Shown: positions 19,149 through 28,722 of the stretch, one piece after another
Numbering within the stretch: the first letter of the stretch is position 1
Layout of the letters: every line of letters begins with the position of its first letter
Assembly: GCA_003215775.1 (NCBI GenBank)
Contig: QCJW01000001.1
Coordinates: 114,988-178,987 of the forward strand
Source of the DNA: Prochlorococcus sp. AG-409-G20
GTDB lineage: Bacteria > Cyanobacteriota > Cyanobacteriia > PCC-6307 > Cyanobiaceae
Length of the DNA: 64,000 bases
Reading direction: 5' to 3'
Program-made: the position numbers and the translations under genes
Notes under the pieces: generated by a model
Seen by the model: the letters and a program-made list of their open reading frames with translations, nothing else
Databases searched by the model: none
Told to the model about the DNA's origin: nothing

Positions 19149-19940
19149 TTGAGGAGACTATTAATCCTGAAACCACCTAAATGGTTAAAAGACCTTGCTG
19201 GTGCATGGATCTTTTACTCAATTCTACCTGGCTGGCCATGGCCGAATCCTAATTTCAACAGAATTGCACGATTCGCTCCTGTAATTGGCTTAGTAATTGG
19301 AGTCTTACAAGGAATCCTTTGGCTAGCACTTGCTCAACTCGGATGGTCGACAGAATCACTAGCACTACTGGTAATAGCTTGTGGCAATTGGCTTACAGGA
19401 GGGATCCATATTGATGGCCTTATAGATACCGCTGATGGTCTAGGGGCAGGAAAAGAAAAATGCCACGAAGCAATGAAAGACAGTCGCATTGGAGCAAGTG
19501 GTGCAAGCGGAATTTTATTAGTGACTTTGATTCAATATGCATCACTAATTAAACTAAATAGCCTTGTACCATTTCTCCTTCCTGTAATAAACTTCTGGGC
19601 AAGATGTTCACCTTTTTGGGCAATTAGCAATTTCAAATATTTGCACACAGAACAATCCAGCTCGTTTCATAAAGAAAGATGGGAAGGCTGGAATGATCTG
19701 CAACCATCAATTTTGATTATGACAATTCTAATTATAACCATAACGATATTTATAAATGACCTAACAATCTCCAAAGCAATTATGACATTAATTCCTATAG
19801 GAGTTATCACATCAATATCAGTTTCTCATATAATAGGGCGTAAACTTGGGGGTCATAGTGGTGACTCTTATGGAGCTTCTGTTGTAATAACAGAAACAAT
19901 AATTCTTTTCATATTGGCTATCATTTTCATGGGAGTCTAA
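19149..19940 (+). CDS. cobS: Adenosylcobinamide-GDP ribazoletransferase (cobalamin synthase)
   Basis: This 263-residue polytopic membrane enzyme of the last step of cobalamin assembly has the metal/substrate motif GGIHIDGLIDTADGLG (about 81-96) and a C-terminal GGHSGDSYGA (about 233-242), both diagnostic. No ATG lies near the conserved N-terminus. The TTG at 19149 or the CTG at 19167, which has GAGGAG ten bases before it, are the candidates. It converges on the histidine kinase gene with 14 bases of overlap. Confidence 0.93.
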   Translation: MRRLLILKPPKWLKDLAGAWIFYSILPGWPWPNPNFNRIARFAPVIGLVIGVLQGILWLALAQLGWSTESLALLVIACGNWLTGGIHIDGLIDTADGLGAGKEKCHEAMKDSRIGASGASGILLVTLIQYASLIKLNSLVPFLLPVINFWARCSPFWAISNFKYLHTEQSSSFHKERWEGWNDLQPSILIMTILIITITIFINDLTISKAIMTLIPIGVITSISVSHIIGRKLGGHSGDSYGASVVITETIILFILAIIFMGV

Positions 19941-21036
19941 GTACAAATGCATTACCTACTAAGGGTAAGTTTGGGGCAAAATCTACAGGTGATTTGACTA
20001 ACTGAAGCTTGCAATCTAACTGAGCTGCTAATTGGACAGCCAATGCCAGCCCTATTCCACTTCCACTTGATTCTTTAACACTTCTTCCTCTATAACCTTT
20101 TTCAAAAATTTTTTCTCTCTCATCTGATGGGATAGGGTCTCCACTATCCCAAACACAAAGGCCCTCAGAGGTTATATGAAGACCTATAGAAGAACTAAAA
20201 GAACTATATCTAAATGCATTTTCAAGCAAATTAGCAACTATCTCAGCAATAACTCCATATTCAGCAGATTTCTCCTCATCAACCCAGTCAGGCCAATCAA
20301 CCGGTCCATACCATTTTCGGCCCTGCAAATCTGCATTTGCTGCAGCACGGTCTAACAATGGCTCCAATAAAGACCTAACAATCACGGAAGAGGTTTTAGG
20401 TAAAACTGGTGGAAGCAATAAAGGAGCAGCAATAACATTTGAAGAAGGCAATTTACCTTCACTAAAGTTATCCAGAACGGATATATATCTATTCAATTGA
20501 TCCTGCTCAGCAATCAAGCCTTCAACCAAAGTGCGGTGAGCACTATTAGGCTCAATCCTCCTTAAAAGTAATTGAGCATATGTGCGCAAAGCAGCCAAAG
20601 GATTACGCAGCTGATGAACCATCAAACTGACTTGCTCGCGCTGACGTATCAACTCATCCGCAAGTCTCTTTCGGTCTAATTCCAAACCTAAACATTGAGC
20701 CAATGCAGACGCACAGGCCCTCAAACGCATATCAAGTAGATCTGGCCAAGCCGCCTCCGAGTGGAAACATTCAACCCTCAATGCTCCTAACAACATCTTT
20801 TCATTCTGCAGAGGATACCAACGCCTATAAGGAGAAGGGGCTCTAAGTTCACTATCAGCTTCTATAGGGAGCAATGAATTATCACTAACAGGCCATTGAC
20901 CAACTACCTCAAGGGTCGGAGCCTGATCATTCTTTGTTTGAGCTACATATACAACCAAAATTTTGATTGCCGACTCACCATCGAAACTCTTCAGCTGCTG
21001 CTGGACCAAATTCAGAAAAGCTGCCGTCAGCTCCAT
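19927..21036 (-). CDS. Soluble two-component sensor histidine kinase, Hik2/CSK-like
   Basis: This 369-residue kinase has no membrane segment. Residues 1-125 form a GAF-like sensor region. The dimerisation/phosphoacceptor helix has MVHQLRNPLAALRTYAQLL (His141). The HATPase domain follows, with NLLENAFRYS (N box), WDSGDPIP (G1) and GSGIGLALAV (G2). The soluble GAF plus HQLRNPL-type H box resembles cyanobacterial Hik2 and the chloroplast sensor kinase CSK, which report redox state to photosystem gene control. I recognise the kinase class firmly and the Hik2 link only moderately. No response regulator gene is adjacent. Confidence 0.9.
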   Translation of the reverse strand: MELTAAFLNLVQQQLKSFDGESAIKILVVYVAQTKNDQAPTLEVVGQWPVSDNSLLPIEADSELRAPSPYRRWYPLQNEKMLLGALRVECFHSEAAWPDLLDMRLRACASALAQCLGLELDRKRLADELIRQREQVSLMVHQLRNPLAALRTYAQLLLRRIEPNSAHRTLVEGLIAEQDQLNRYISVLDNFSEGKLPSSNVIAAPLLLPPVLPKTSSVIVRSLLEPLLDRAAANADLQGRKWYGPVDWPDWVDEEKSAEYGVIAEIVANLLENAFRYSSFSSSIGLHITSEGLCVWDSGDPIPSDEREKIFEKGYRGRSVKESSGSGIGLALAVQLAAQLDCKLQLVKSPVDFAPNLPLVGNAFVLRLP

Positions 21037-21407
21037 AGGAGGATTGATCTAAAGAAAAGTACGTTTGGCGGACAAAAGAAAAACTTGCCAAATCGGAAAA
21101 AAGTATTAAGATGCTGTATCGCCTGGCACATCACTTTATGGTGAAGTGTTCGGAAAAGTTGGCTTAAAGGGTTGCACATTAAGTGCAACCAAGGCTACAG
21201 CAGAAGTAGATGCATTCCATCTTCAGGTCTTCTGAATTGCAATATCGCATTGAAGTTCATTGAACTTGTTTGCGCAAAGCCATTTCTGAAGCTCTAGTTG
21301 ATTTTGCATGTCTTGCAACTCTTCATCCAAAGCAAGAGTTCCTTGTTACGAAGGCTCAAAGCCTATCTAATCCTTCTCTTTACTCCACTCCTTAAGGAGT
21401 TTCATCT
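21037..21407 (+). other. 371-base intergenic region with strong hairpin
   Basis: No gene longer than about 20 codons is found between the divergent kinase and DUF3155 genes. The stretch holds a perfect 8-bp stem at 21170-21190 (GGTTGCAC, loop ATTAA, GTGCAACC) without a T-tract. A second small hairpin lies over the DUF3155 ribosome-binding site. It must hold promoters for both genes. A structured leader or small RNA is possible but unproven. Confidence 0.5.
21387..21400 (+). promoter_or_regulatory. Hairpin containing the DUF3155 Shine-Dalgarno site
   Basis: ACTCC-TTAA-GGAGT forms a 5-bp stem with a 4-base loop. The strand on the right contains GGAG, eight bases before the ATG at 21408, so the ribosome-binding site lies inside the stem. 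This could limit initiation unless melted by temperature, a protein or a small RNA. The stem is short and its stability was not calculated. Confidence 0.5.
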
Positions 21408-21776
21408 ATGTCAAAGAAGCGCAAAAGGATCAGCCGTAGACGTTTGGCCGGTCAGAGAGTACTTGCACATGTGGCCATCTACCATCTTGAGACTGGTCAA
21501 CATAAACCTGTAACAGCAGCAAGACGATTCATTGCTGAGGAAGGTCTGAGCTCACCAGCAATCCTTAATGTTCGAAGAAACGAACACACTACTGATCGTT
21601 TCTTCTGGGGTGAGAAAGGATTATTTAGTGCTCAATATGCAGAGGAGAACCATTTTCTATTCCCCTCACTACGAACAATTGTTGATGCAGTGGGAGAAGA
21701 ATATATGTTTGAAGGTCTTGAGTTGACTGCAGATGACTGGGAAGAAATAGAAGAATATGAGTACGCTTTTGTATAA
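21408..21776 (+). CDS. DUF3155 family cyanobacterial protein
   Basis: This 122-residue protein is very basic at its N-terminus (SKKRKRISRRR) and acidic at its C-terminus (DDWEEIEEYEY). The central NEHTTDRFFWGEKGLF and NHFLFPSL segments match the cyanobacterial DUF3155 family as I recall it. No function is known. The basic tail suggests nucleic-acid contact, but this is inference. The ATG follows AAGGAG at a good distance, within a hairpin. Confidence 0.8.
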   Translation: MSKKRKRISRRRLAGQRVLAHVAIYHLETGQHKPVTAARRFIAEEGLSSPAILNVRRNEHTTDRFFWGEKGLFSAQYAEENHFLFPSLRTIVDAVGEEYMFEGLELTADDWEEIEEYEYAFV

Positions 21777-21791
21777 GGTTTCTAGTTTTTA

Positions 21792-22400
21792 TTAACTACC
21801 AAACCATACCAAAAGCTTATCCTGAATCTTGAGAATAATTTCTTGAGTTATTTCATGACCACATTGAAAAAGCTCTAATTCAATCTCTTGATTCTTAACT
21901 TTAAACGTTTGCATTATTTGATACGAAGCTTCAATAGGCACAACTTCATCTTGCTTCCCATGAGTCAACAAGACTGGCGGACTCCCTAAAGGTGGGAACC
22001 AACCTGGATGAGGATAAGCACTACATCCAATAACTCCTGCTAAAGGCAATTCACATCCACATGAAATTGCCATAGCTCCTCCTTGGGAGAATCCCATAAG
22101 TACTGTTTTTTCAAGAGAAATTTGAGGAGTTGCCAATTTCTCTATTCGAAATTTCAAATCAACAATTGCGGATGGAACTAATTCCCAATCGGCAGGGAAA
22201 AGCCCATACCACTGAAGACCTAAACCATCTGGATGTTGCTGTGGTGCTCTCAATAAAACTATCTCAAGATGATATGAATTAATTTGACTCAACAACTTAG
22301 CAACTGGAATCAGGTCCTCTGCGTTAGCACCCCATCCATGCAATAAAACCAAGCGAAATGAGGGTTCTGACGATCTATAGCAAATCAATTCATTATTCAT
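21792..22400 (-). CDS. Alpha/beta hydrolase, phospholipase/carboxylesterase family
   Basis: This 202-residue serine hydrolase has the nucleophile elbow GFSQGGAMA (about residue 104), an acid in HGKQDEVVP and a histidine in CGHEI, completing the triad. The oxyanion region is LLHGWGANAEDL. It matches the bacterial carboxylesterase/lysophospholipase family (YpfH/EstB type). The natural ester substrate is unknown. It is divergent from purH, with starts a few tens of bases apart. Confidence 0.9.
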   Translation of the reverse strand: MNNELICYRSSEPSFRLVLLHGWGANAEDLIPVAKLLSQINSYHLEIVLLRAPQQHPDGLGLQWYGLFPADWELVPSAIVDLKFRIEKLATPQISLEKTVLMGFSQGGAMAISCGCELPLAGVIGCSAYPHPGWFPPLGSPPVLLTHGKQDEVVPIEASYQIMQTFKVKNQEIELELFQCGHEITQEIILKIQDKLLVWFGS

Positions 22401-22462
22401 ACAAGCATTTTGCCTAAGTTTTTCGTAGGTTGCTCATGAACAGCTCATCTTTAAGTTCTCCC

Positions 22463-24025
22463 ATGGCACCAACAGCCTTGCTAAGTGTTTCAGACAAACA
22501 GGGTTTAGTGCCTTTCGCAAGAGTTCTGATCGAAAATTATGGTTTTAAATTACTCTCAAGTGGAGGTACTGCAAATCTATTAGAGGATGCGGGCCTGGAG
22601 GTGACTCGTGTATCTGATTACACCGGAGCCCCTGAAATCCTTGGGGGAAGAGTGAAAACATTGCACCCTCGTATTCACGGGGGGATCCTTGCAAAAAGAG
22701 GCAATCAAGTCCACAACTCTGATCTAGCTCAACAGAAAATAGCTCATATAGATTTAGTTGTAGTCAATTTATATCCATTTAATGAAACCATAAGTAATCC
22801 AGAAGTTGAATGGGATGAGGCAATAGAAAACATAGATATAGGTGGGCCAACACTTATAAGAGCATCAGCCAAAAATCATGAAAATGTTGCAATATTAACC
22901 AGTCCAGATCAGTACAATAAGTTCCTAGAGGCAATGGAAAAAGGAAGCGGATCTATTGATATTGAATTTAGAAAAAAACTTGCTTATGAAGCATTCGAAC
23001 TGACAGCAAAATATGACATCTGTATTAGTAATTGGCTAAATAAAAAGACCGCTCAAAAAGAATCTTCTTGGCTTAAAGAAATTTCCTTAAAACAAGTTCT
23101 TAGATACGGAGAGAATCCACACCAGGCATCAAGTTGGTATAGCTCAAAAGGACAGGGATGGGGTGCCGCTGAACAATTGCAGGGCAAAGAATTAAGTACA
23201 AATAATCTTCTCGACTTAGAAGCAGCAATAAATACAATCCTAGAATTTGGATATTCGAGCGAAAGTTCCAAAGAGTCTATTCAGCCTGCATCTGTAGTTG
23301 TGAAGCATACAAATCCCTGCGGAGTTGCAATAAGCGACTCTATTTCTAGTGCACTAAAGTTGGCTCTTAATGCAGACAGAGTTAGTGCATTTGGAGGAAT
23401 TATCGCACTAAACTCAACAGTAGACAAAGATGCTGCTCTAGAGATTAAAAGTCTATTCTTAGAGTGTATTGTTGCACCAGACTTTTCGTCTGAAGCAAGA
23501 GAAATTCTCTCCTCAAAATCTAATTTAAGGTTACTAAAACTAGCCAAAAGTGCAATAGACAAGGCTCCTAGAGAAAACATTAGAAGTATATTAGGAGGAG
23601 TATTAATTCAAGAAAAAGATGATGTGAAGACCAATCCTAATACATGGAAAGTTGTCACTGAACGCAAACCCAATATCAAAGAAAAAAATGACTTAGAGTT
23701 TGCCTGGAAGCTTGTAAAGCATGTCCGATCAAATGCAATTGTCATAGCATCTGGTGGGCAAAGCTTAGGGATTGGCGCTGGGCAAATGAATAGAGTAGGG
23801 TCTGCGCAAATTGCGCTCGAAGCAGCAGGCGAAAAAGCCAAAGAAGCAGTTCTTGCAAGTGACGGTTTCTTTCCATTTGAAGACACCGTAAACTTGGCCG
23901 CCGAGAAAGGAATCTCAGCAATAATTCAACCTGGAGGAAGCATTAGAGATGACGCATCTATATCTGCATGTAACAAGCTAGGTATATCAATGATCTTAAC
24001 TAGCAAAAGACATTTTCTTCATTAA
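22463..24025 (+). CDS. purH: Bifunctional AICAR transformylase/IMP cyclohydrolase
   Basis: PurH makes IMP in the last two steps of purine synthesis. The N-terminal cyclohydrolase (MGS-like) domain shows [31 protein letters not shown] and NLYPF. The C-terminal transformylase domain shows [29 protein letters not shown] and [10 protein letters not shown] place the start at ATG 22463 (MAPTALLSV), where most homologues begin. An ATG at 22436 would add nine low-complexity residues. Confidence 0.96.
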   Translation: MAPTALLSVSDKQGLVPFARVLIENYGFKLLSSGGTANLLEDAGLEVTRVSDYTGAPEILGGRVKTLHPRIHGGILAKRGNQVHNSDLAQQKIAHIDLVVVNLYPFNETISNPEVEWDEAIENIDIGGPTLIRASAKNHENVAILTSPDQYNKFLEAMEKGSGSIDIEFRKKLAYEAFELTAKYDICISNWLNKKTAQKESSWLKEISLKQVLRYGENPHQASSWYSSKGQGWGAAEQLQGKELSTNNLLDLEAAINTILEFGYSSESSKESIQPASVVVKHTNPCGVAISDSISSALKLALNADRVSAFGGIIALNSTVDKDAALEIKSLFLECIVAPDFSSEAREILSSKSNLRLLKLAKSAIDKAPRENIRSILGGVLIQEKDDVKTNPNTWKVVTERKPNIKEKNDLEFAWKLVKHVRSNAIVIASGGQSLGIGAGQMNRVGSAQIALEAAGEKAKEAVLASDGFFPFEDTVNLAAEKGISAIIQPGGSIRDDASISACNKLGISMILTSKRHFLH

Positions 24026-24145
24026 GCGAAAATGATAGTTTTGTTCTAATATTCAAAATCACTAACTACCTATTTCCTAAAGAAATGATTGTAAATCATA
24101 AAAACCGAACAGAAACTAGTCGAATTAAGAATTAAAATATTAACT

Positions 24146-24748
24146 TTAATCCGTAGGCTTTGGATAGTATGTAATCTTATTCGTCTTCTTAAATGCTGAC
24201 AATCTTCCAGGTCCTGAGCAAACAAAATAAAGCGAAATTAAAGCATATATTGCTGACAATTCAAAAGCATAATTATGATTCTCTACTACCGCAAGAGGAA
24301 AGCCTTCTAAGCCTGTATCCAAGAAATGAAAATAAACAGCAAAAACCATCGTTGAGAATAGACCCAATGCAGAAACTCTTGCAAAAATCCCAATAGCTAA
24401 TCCTAAAGGACAAATAATTTGTGTTAATGCAGCGGCAAAAGTCCAAATTATTGGATTTCCTGGAAGGAAAGCAAAATATTTACCTACCACAAACTCGGAG
24501 AACCCCTCAGGATCCTGAAACTTTTCGAGCCCATGGTGAATCATCATTATGCTAAATCCCACTCGAAGCAAGAAGATAGCAATTTCGGCATTAATGTTGA
24601 CTTCTCCTTGAGAAGAAGGGCTTTCGACTACCACCTCTACTTTCTGAGGAGCCTTAGCGGCATTGATTTGAGGAGTCTTGGTAGGAGGAATTTTAGATAA
24701 TTCACCGGATTGTGAATCCTGAGGTGCAGAAGATCCAGAGTCAGCCAT
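24146..24748 (-). CDS. DoxX family membrane protein
   Basis: This 200-residue protein has a Pro/Ser-rich N-terminal tail (about 1-50) followed by a four-helix DoxX-type domain: IAIFLLRVGFSIMMIHHGLEKF, FAAALTQIICPLGLAIGIF, SALGLFSTMVFAVYFHF and FELSAIYALISLYFVC, each shown here only in part. DoxX proteins are linked to respiratory or redox membrane functions, but the function in cyanobacteria is not settled. It stands alone: purH converges on it and ispH lies upstream on the same strand. Confidence 0.85.
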   Translation of the reverse strand: MADSGSSAPQDSQSGELSKIPPTKTPQINAAKAPQKVEVVVESPSSQGEVNINAEIAIFLLRVGFSIMMIHHGLEKFQDPEGFSEFVVGKYFAFLPGNPIIWTFAAALTQIICPLGLAIGIFARVSALGLFSTMVFAVYFHFLDTGLEGFPLAVVENHNYAFELSAIYALISLYFVCSGPGRLSAFKKTNKITYYPKPTD

Positions 24749-24956
24749 CGTCAGTCAATTTCAGAAGATAATCTTAGTTGCCTCTAGGGATATAACCCTA
24801 TTTAGGACCAAAATAATATCAAATCCTATAGAGACCTTCTAAAAAGCGCATCTCTATCACCAAAACGAGTCGCAAACGACGCACTTAAAGATTAAATCAA
24901 ATCAAAAGACAAAAACTTAATCATTTCTCCAGGTTAATCAAAAATAAATCTAAGAA
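24749..24956. other. 208-base intergenic region
   Basis: This stretch between ispH's 3' end and the DoxX start is AT-rich and holds no reading frame of note. It should contain the DoxX promoter on the minus strand and the ispH 3' end. I saw no clear hairpin with a T-tract. Confidence 0.6.
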
Positions 24957-26159
24957 TTAATTAGCGTCACTAAGCTTTATGAGCTTTTGGATCACGTGCT
25001 CAACAACTCGATCTGGGGTTGAAGCCCCAGAAGTAATCCCAACGCTAATTTTTCCTTCAGGTAAGAAGTCAGGTTCAGTTAGGAGATCTTCTCCCAAAGG
25101 TTTGTGAGTAATAGAATTACCTTCAACTTCAATCCTTTCTGGTGCATCTATATGGAAAGACTTAATACCTCTACTAATTGCTATCTCTTGCAAATGGGTT
25201 GTATTTGAAGAATTAAATCCACCGATAACTACAAGCATGTCAAGGGGTTCATCTACCAATGAGAACATTGCATCTTGTCTTTCCTCTGTCGCATCGCAAA
25301 TAGTATTAAAAGCAAGAAAGTGTTTGCTTAGATCTGCCGGACCATACCTTTTTAACATTGTCATTTCAAACAAACGGCCTATCTCTTCAGTCTCACTTTT
25401 CAACATCGTAGTCTGATTAGCAACTCCAATTCGTTGAAGATCCTTATCAGGATCAAAACCTGTAGAGCAAGCCTTGGAAAAATGCCGCATAAATTGCTCA
25501 CGATCTCCTTTGCCAAGAATATAATCAGCCACAAATTGAGCTTCTTCTAAGTCAAGAACAACAAGATATTTACCCGCAAAGGAGCTAGTAGCAAGGGTTT
25601 CCTCATGTTTTACCTTGCCATGAATAATAGAAGTGAAAGTATGTTTTTTATGCTTTTCTACGGTATGCCATACCTTTGAAACCCAAGGACATGTCGTATC
25701 AATGATGTGGCATCCTCTCTCATGGAGAAGTTGCATCTCCTGAACAGTGGCACCAAAGGCAGGCAAAATAACTACGTCTCCTTCTTTCACACAAGAAAAA
25801 TCCTTCACCCCATCTTCAGCAGATATAAACCTTACATTCATATTCCTCAAATGATCATTAACTGAGGGATTATGAATAATTTCATTAGTAATCCAAATAC
25901 TTTCATTCGGATAATGGCGTCGTGTTTCGTAAGCCATAGCTACAGCTCTTTCAACTCCCCAGCAAAAGCCAAATGCCTGAGCAAGCTTTACCTTGAGTCG
26001 TCCATGTTCTAAAAGATATCCGTTATCTCTAATTGAAGTGATCAAACTACTCTGGTAGGCCTTCTCTAGTTCCTGAGCTCGTTTTGTCGGAGAACCAAAG
26101 CCTCTTCTGTTATACCTGTCGGAATGATGAAGAGAGCGCTTAAATGCTTGTGTGTCCAT
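24957..26159 (-). CDS. ispH: 4-hydroxy-3-methylbut-2-enyl diphosphate reductase
   Basis: IspH (LytB) is the final Fe-S enzyme of the MEP isoprenoid pathway, feeding carotenoid and phytol synthesis. The three cluster cysteines are in [12 protein letters not shown] (Cys66), [11 protein letters not shown] (Cys157) and [11 protein letters not shown] (Cys288). The 400-residue length, with an N-terminal extension of about 55 residues, is that of the cyanobacterial/plastid form. It lies downstream of amt1 on the same strand but is separated from it by a strong terminator, so it has its own promoter. Confidence 0.97.
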   Translation of the reverse strand: MDTQAFKRSLHHSDRYNRRGFGSPTKRAQELEKAYQSSLITSIRDNGYLLEHGRLKVKLAQAFGFCWGVERAVAMAYETRRHYPNESIWITNEIIHNPSVNDHLRNMNVRFISAEDGVKDFSCVKEGDVVILPAFGATVQEMQLLHERGCHIIDTTCPWVSKVWHTVEKHKKHTFTSIIHGKVKHEETLATSSFAGKYLVVLDLEEAQFVADYILGKGDREQFMRHFSKACSTGFDPDKDLQRIGVANQTTMLKSETEEIGRLFEMTMLKRYGPADLSKHFLAFNTICDATEERQDAMFSLVDEPLDMLVVIGGFNSSNTTHLQEIAISRGIKSFHIDAPERIEVEGNSITHKPLGEDLLTEPDFLPEGKISVGITSGASTPDRVVEHVIQKLIKLSDAN

Positions 26160-26220
26160 ATTGATAGAGGCTACATCATAAATACTTTGAAGAACTTAAC
26201 TTATTAAACAAGAAAAATGA

Positions 26221-26250
26221 AAAAAGCCTGGCTTTTCGCCAGGCTTTTTT
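26221..26250 (-). terminator. Intrinsic terminator of amt1
   Basis: AAAAAGCCTGGC, loop TTTTC and GCCAGGCTTTTTT form a strong hairpin with A and T tracts on both sides, so it can work in either direction. It lies 20 bases beyond the amt1 stop and before the ispH start, so it most likely ends the amt1 transcript. Confidence 0.93.
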
Positions 26251-26270
26251 CATTACAGATCAGCAGAATT

Positions 26271-27734
26271 TTAATTTCCTGCAGATGCAAAGTCTGGATA
26301 AGCTTCCATACCATGCTCCCCAATATCAAGGCCTGCAATTTCTTCTTGCTCAGAAACACGAATGCCACCAAAGAATCCTCCAATGACCTTCCAAGCAATC
26401 CAACAAGTAACCACTGTCCAAATTGCATAGGCAGCACATCCAACAAATTGAACCCAAAGTTGAGTGAATCCACCTCCTACAAATAGACCTAAAGCAGATC
26501 CATCTCCTTGTATATCAAAACCCCATAGTCCGACTACAAGTGTTCCCCAGATTCCACAGACCCCGTGCACAGAGAAAGCGCCCACTGGATCATCAATACC
26601 AAATGAATCAAGAGCAGAAACAGAGAAAACTACGATTACACCTCCAACTAAACCAGCCAACCAAGCGCCAGCCATAGTGAGATTGCCGCAACCAGCAGTA
26701 ACACTTACAAGACCTGCCAGAATTCCATTAATGATCATCGTCAGATCGGGCTTTCCTGAAGTCATTGTCGAAATAACAGTTGCTCCAATAGCTCCTCCAG
26801 CCGCTGCCAGAGTAGTAGTAACTGCTACATATGGAACCCACTGATCCATTGCGAGTTGAGATCCTGGGTTAAATCCATACCAACCAATCCAAAGGACAAG
26901 GGCACCTAAGGTTGCTATAGCCATGTTGTGTCCTGGCATTGCCTGCGCTTTGCCATTAACAAACTTTCCAATTCTTGGTCCTAAAAGCATTGCACCTACA
27001 AGACCTGCCCAGGCTCCAACTGAATGAACAATTGACGAACCTGCAAAGTCCACAAAACCCATTTCACTTAGCCAACCACCATTCCATTGCCAACTCCCTG
27101 CAACTGGATAAATGAATGCGGTTAAAACCAAAGAGAAAACAACAAACTCTCCAAATTTGACACGTTCAGCGACTAAGCCAGAAACAATAGTTGCAGCTGT
27201 GCCAGCAAATGCAGCCTGAAACAGAAAATCAACAGTTGGAACCAAACCAGCTTCTCCAATCAATTCTGGAGTAACAGCTGGATCAAAGAACAAGCCATTG
27301 AAATAGAGCCAACCTGCAGCAATTGCATCTCCATACATCAATGAATAACCAACAAACCAATATGCGGTTACAGCAAGTGCAAAAACAAAGAGGTTTTTAG
27401 CCAAAATATTGACAGCATTCTTTTGTCGACACATTCCTGCTTCTACCATTGCGAAGCCGGCGTTCATAAAAATCACCAAAATTGTGGCGACTAATAGCCA
27501 TAAATTATTTGCTAGGAAGGCTGCACTTAATTCAGGCATCTCTGCAGCATGAGCTGAAAGATTAAAAAGGCCTAAGCCAACCAGCGCAATAGGAACACAT
27601 GCGAGCCACATCAAAGATCGATGTGAGCCTAGGCCTCTGATGCTACGAAAAAGAAGCATTGGGCCATTCAAGAGACTTGCCTCTTGAAGAGGCGCAGTGC
27701 GTCTCTTAGGAGGTGAATGCAAAGCAGTAGTCAT
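26271..27734 (-). CDS. amt1: Ammonium transporter
   Basis: This 487-residue Amt/MEP channel has about eleven membrane helices after a cytoplasmic N-terminal region of about 45 residues and possibly a signal helix. Family marks include WLLVATILVIFMNAGFAMVE, GAWAGLVGAMLLGPRIG, LWIGWYGFNPGS and DPVGAFSVHGVCGIWGTL, the last two lining the pore and carrying the paired histidine positions. It imports ammonium, a main nitrogen source for these cells. A candidate NtcA-activated promoter lies upstream and a strong terminator follows. The N-terminal tail before the first helix is longer than in E. coli AmtB. Confidence 0.96.
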   Translation of the reverse strand: MTTALHSPPKRRTAPLQEASLLNGPMLLFRSIRGLGSHRSLMWLACVPIALVGLGLFNLSAHAAEMPELSAAFLANNLWLLVATILVIFMNAGFAMVEAGMCRQKNAVNILAKNLFVFALAVTAYWFVGYSLMYGDAIAAGWLYFNGLFFDPAVTPELIGEAGLVPTVDFLFQAAFAGTAATIVSGLVAERVKFGEFVVFSLVLTAFIYPVAGSWQWNGGWLSEMGFVDFAGSSIVHSVGAWAGLVGAMLLGPRIGKFVNGKAQAMPGHNMAIATLGALVLWIGWYGFNPGSQLAMDQWVPYVAVTTTLAAAGGAIGATVISTMTSGKPDLTMIINGILAGLVSVTAGCGNLTMAGAWLAGLVGGVIVVFSVSALDSFGIDDPVGAFSVHGVCGIWGTLVVGLWGFDIQGDGSALGLFVGGGFTQLWVQFVGCAAYAIWTVVTCWIAWKVIGGFFGGIRVSEQEEIAGLDIGEHGMEAYPDFASAGN

Positions 27735-27791
27735 AGAAAATCAATAACTGCAAATTAGATCTGGACTTACAAGTCCAAAGCTTCAACTAGC

Positions 27792-27830
27792 ATTATCCAG
27801 TTTTTATTTCTCTCGTGTTGTCATTGATAC
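27792..27830 (-). promoter_or_regulatory. Candidate NtcA-dependent promoter of amt1
   Basis: Read on the minus strand, GTATCAATGACAAC (27830-27817) matches GTA-N8-TAC with one change (AAC for TAC) and fits the looser GT-N10-AC pattern. After 19 bases comes GATAAT (27797-27792), a good -10 box. The spacing is close to the 20-24 bases usual for NtcA class II promoters. It would start transcription about 50 bases before the amt1 ATG. This is a pattern match only. Confidence 0.6.
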
Positions 27831-27889
27831 AAAAAGCTGGTTATGGATCAAGAAGCTTTATAGGCTACAAATTTAGATATCTCGAGAAA

Positions 27890-28636
27890 TTAAATGCATA
27901 CGGGCTTTTTCCCTTCCCAAGTAATGTGATCTTTATGAAATCCAAAGCAACAAGGTATTACATCTACGCCTTCCTTGAGGGCCTGCCTAAAAAGCTTTCC
28001 ATATAGAGGGTCAGCGCTATCTCCAGGCGCAAAGCCATCTACATCCATTCTGCTCAAACAAGGAATCAAAACGGCTCTTGAATCAGGCAAAACACCAATC
28101 AATTCCTTTAAATGCTTTTGCCCCCTTTCTGTAACAGTATCAGGGAACAAAGCCAGAGAATCCCTTACCCAAGTAGTGTTTTTAACTTCCAAATATATTT
28201 GTCTTTTATCAATAGCAATCTCAGAAGGAATTAACAATAAATCAATTCTTGATCGACCATTAATTCCATATTTAACCTCTTTACGAATTAATCCAATTGG
28301 GCCTATTTCATCTTGCAAGAAACCACTCTCAATTGCTAGGCGAATCAGTAAGTTCGGAAGAGCAGTATTTACACCTACCCAACAAGAAGAGCCGTTTACT
28401 CCCTCTACTTCAGCTTGCTCCCAAGTCCATTTGAGTTTTCTAGTCGGAGAAGATGCATATCTAAGCCTCACTTTGCCACCTACCTTAAGAATTCCTTGCA
28501 TAGGACCAGTGTTGGCACAATGAGCTGTCACTATTTCCCCACTGTCCAATTGGACATCAGCAAGAAAGCGCTTATAGCGTTTAATCAAAACCCCTTCTGT
28601 TAAAAATGGGAATTTCAGCAATTGCATACCAGTCAT
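27890..28636 (-). CDS. sfsA: SfsA family DNA/RNA nuclease
   Basis: This 248-residue SfsA homologue has the N-terminal LTEGVLIKRYKRFLADV, the strand AHCANTGPM, and the nuclease-like EVKNTTWV and FPDTVTERGQKHLKEL segments. SfsA was first named 'sugar fermentation stimulation' in E. coli; the fold combines an OB-like domain with a PD-(D/E)xK nuclease-like core. Its role in cyanobacteria is unknown. It may start at the second ATG three codons in. Confidence 0.93.
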   Translation of the reverse strand: MTGMQLLKFPFLTEGVLIKRYKRFLADVQLDSGEIVTAHCANTGPMQGILKVGGKVRLRYASSPTRKLKWTWEQAEVEGVNGSSCWVGVNTALPNLLIRLAIESGFLQDEIGPIGLIRKEVKYGINGRSRIDLLLIPSEIAIDKRQIYLEVKNTTWVRDSLALFPDTVTERGQKHLKELIGVLPDSRAVLIPCLSRMDVDGFAPGDSADPLYGKLFRQALKEGVDVIPCCFGFHKDHITWEGKKPVCI

Positions 28637-28722
28637 GATTTTTCAAATAACTAAGAAAATGCCGATTTTCTAAAAGACAGAAAACCATCTACTTGATTTA
28701 CATTTTGGGACACAGCTAGCTA

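Noticed and set aside
27975..28523. 182-codon plus-strand frame antisense to sfsA
   Set aside because: sfsA has clear family motifs; the antisense frame has none.
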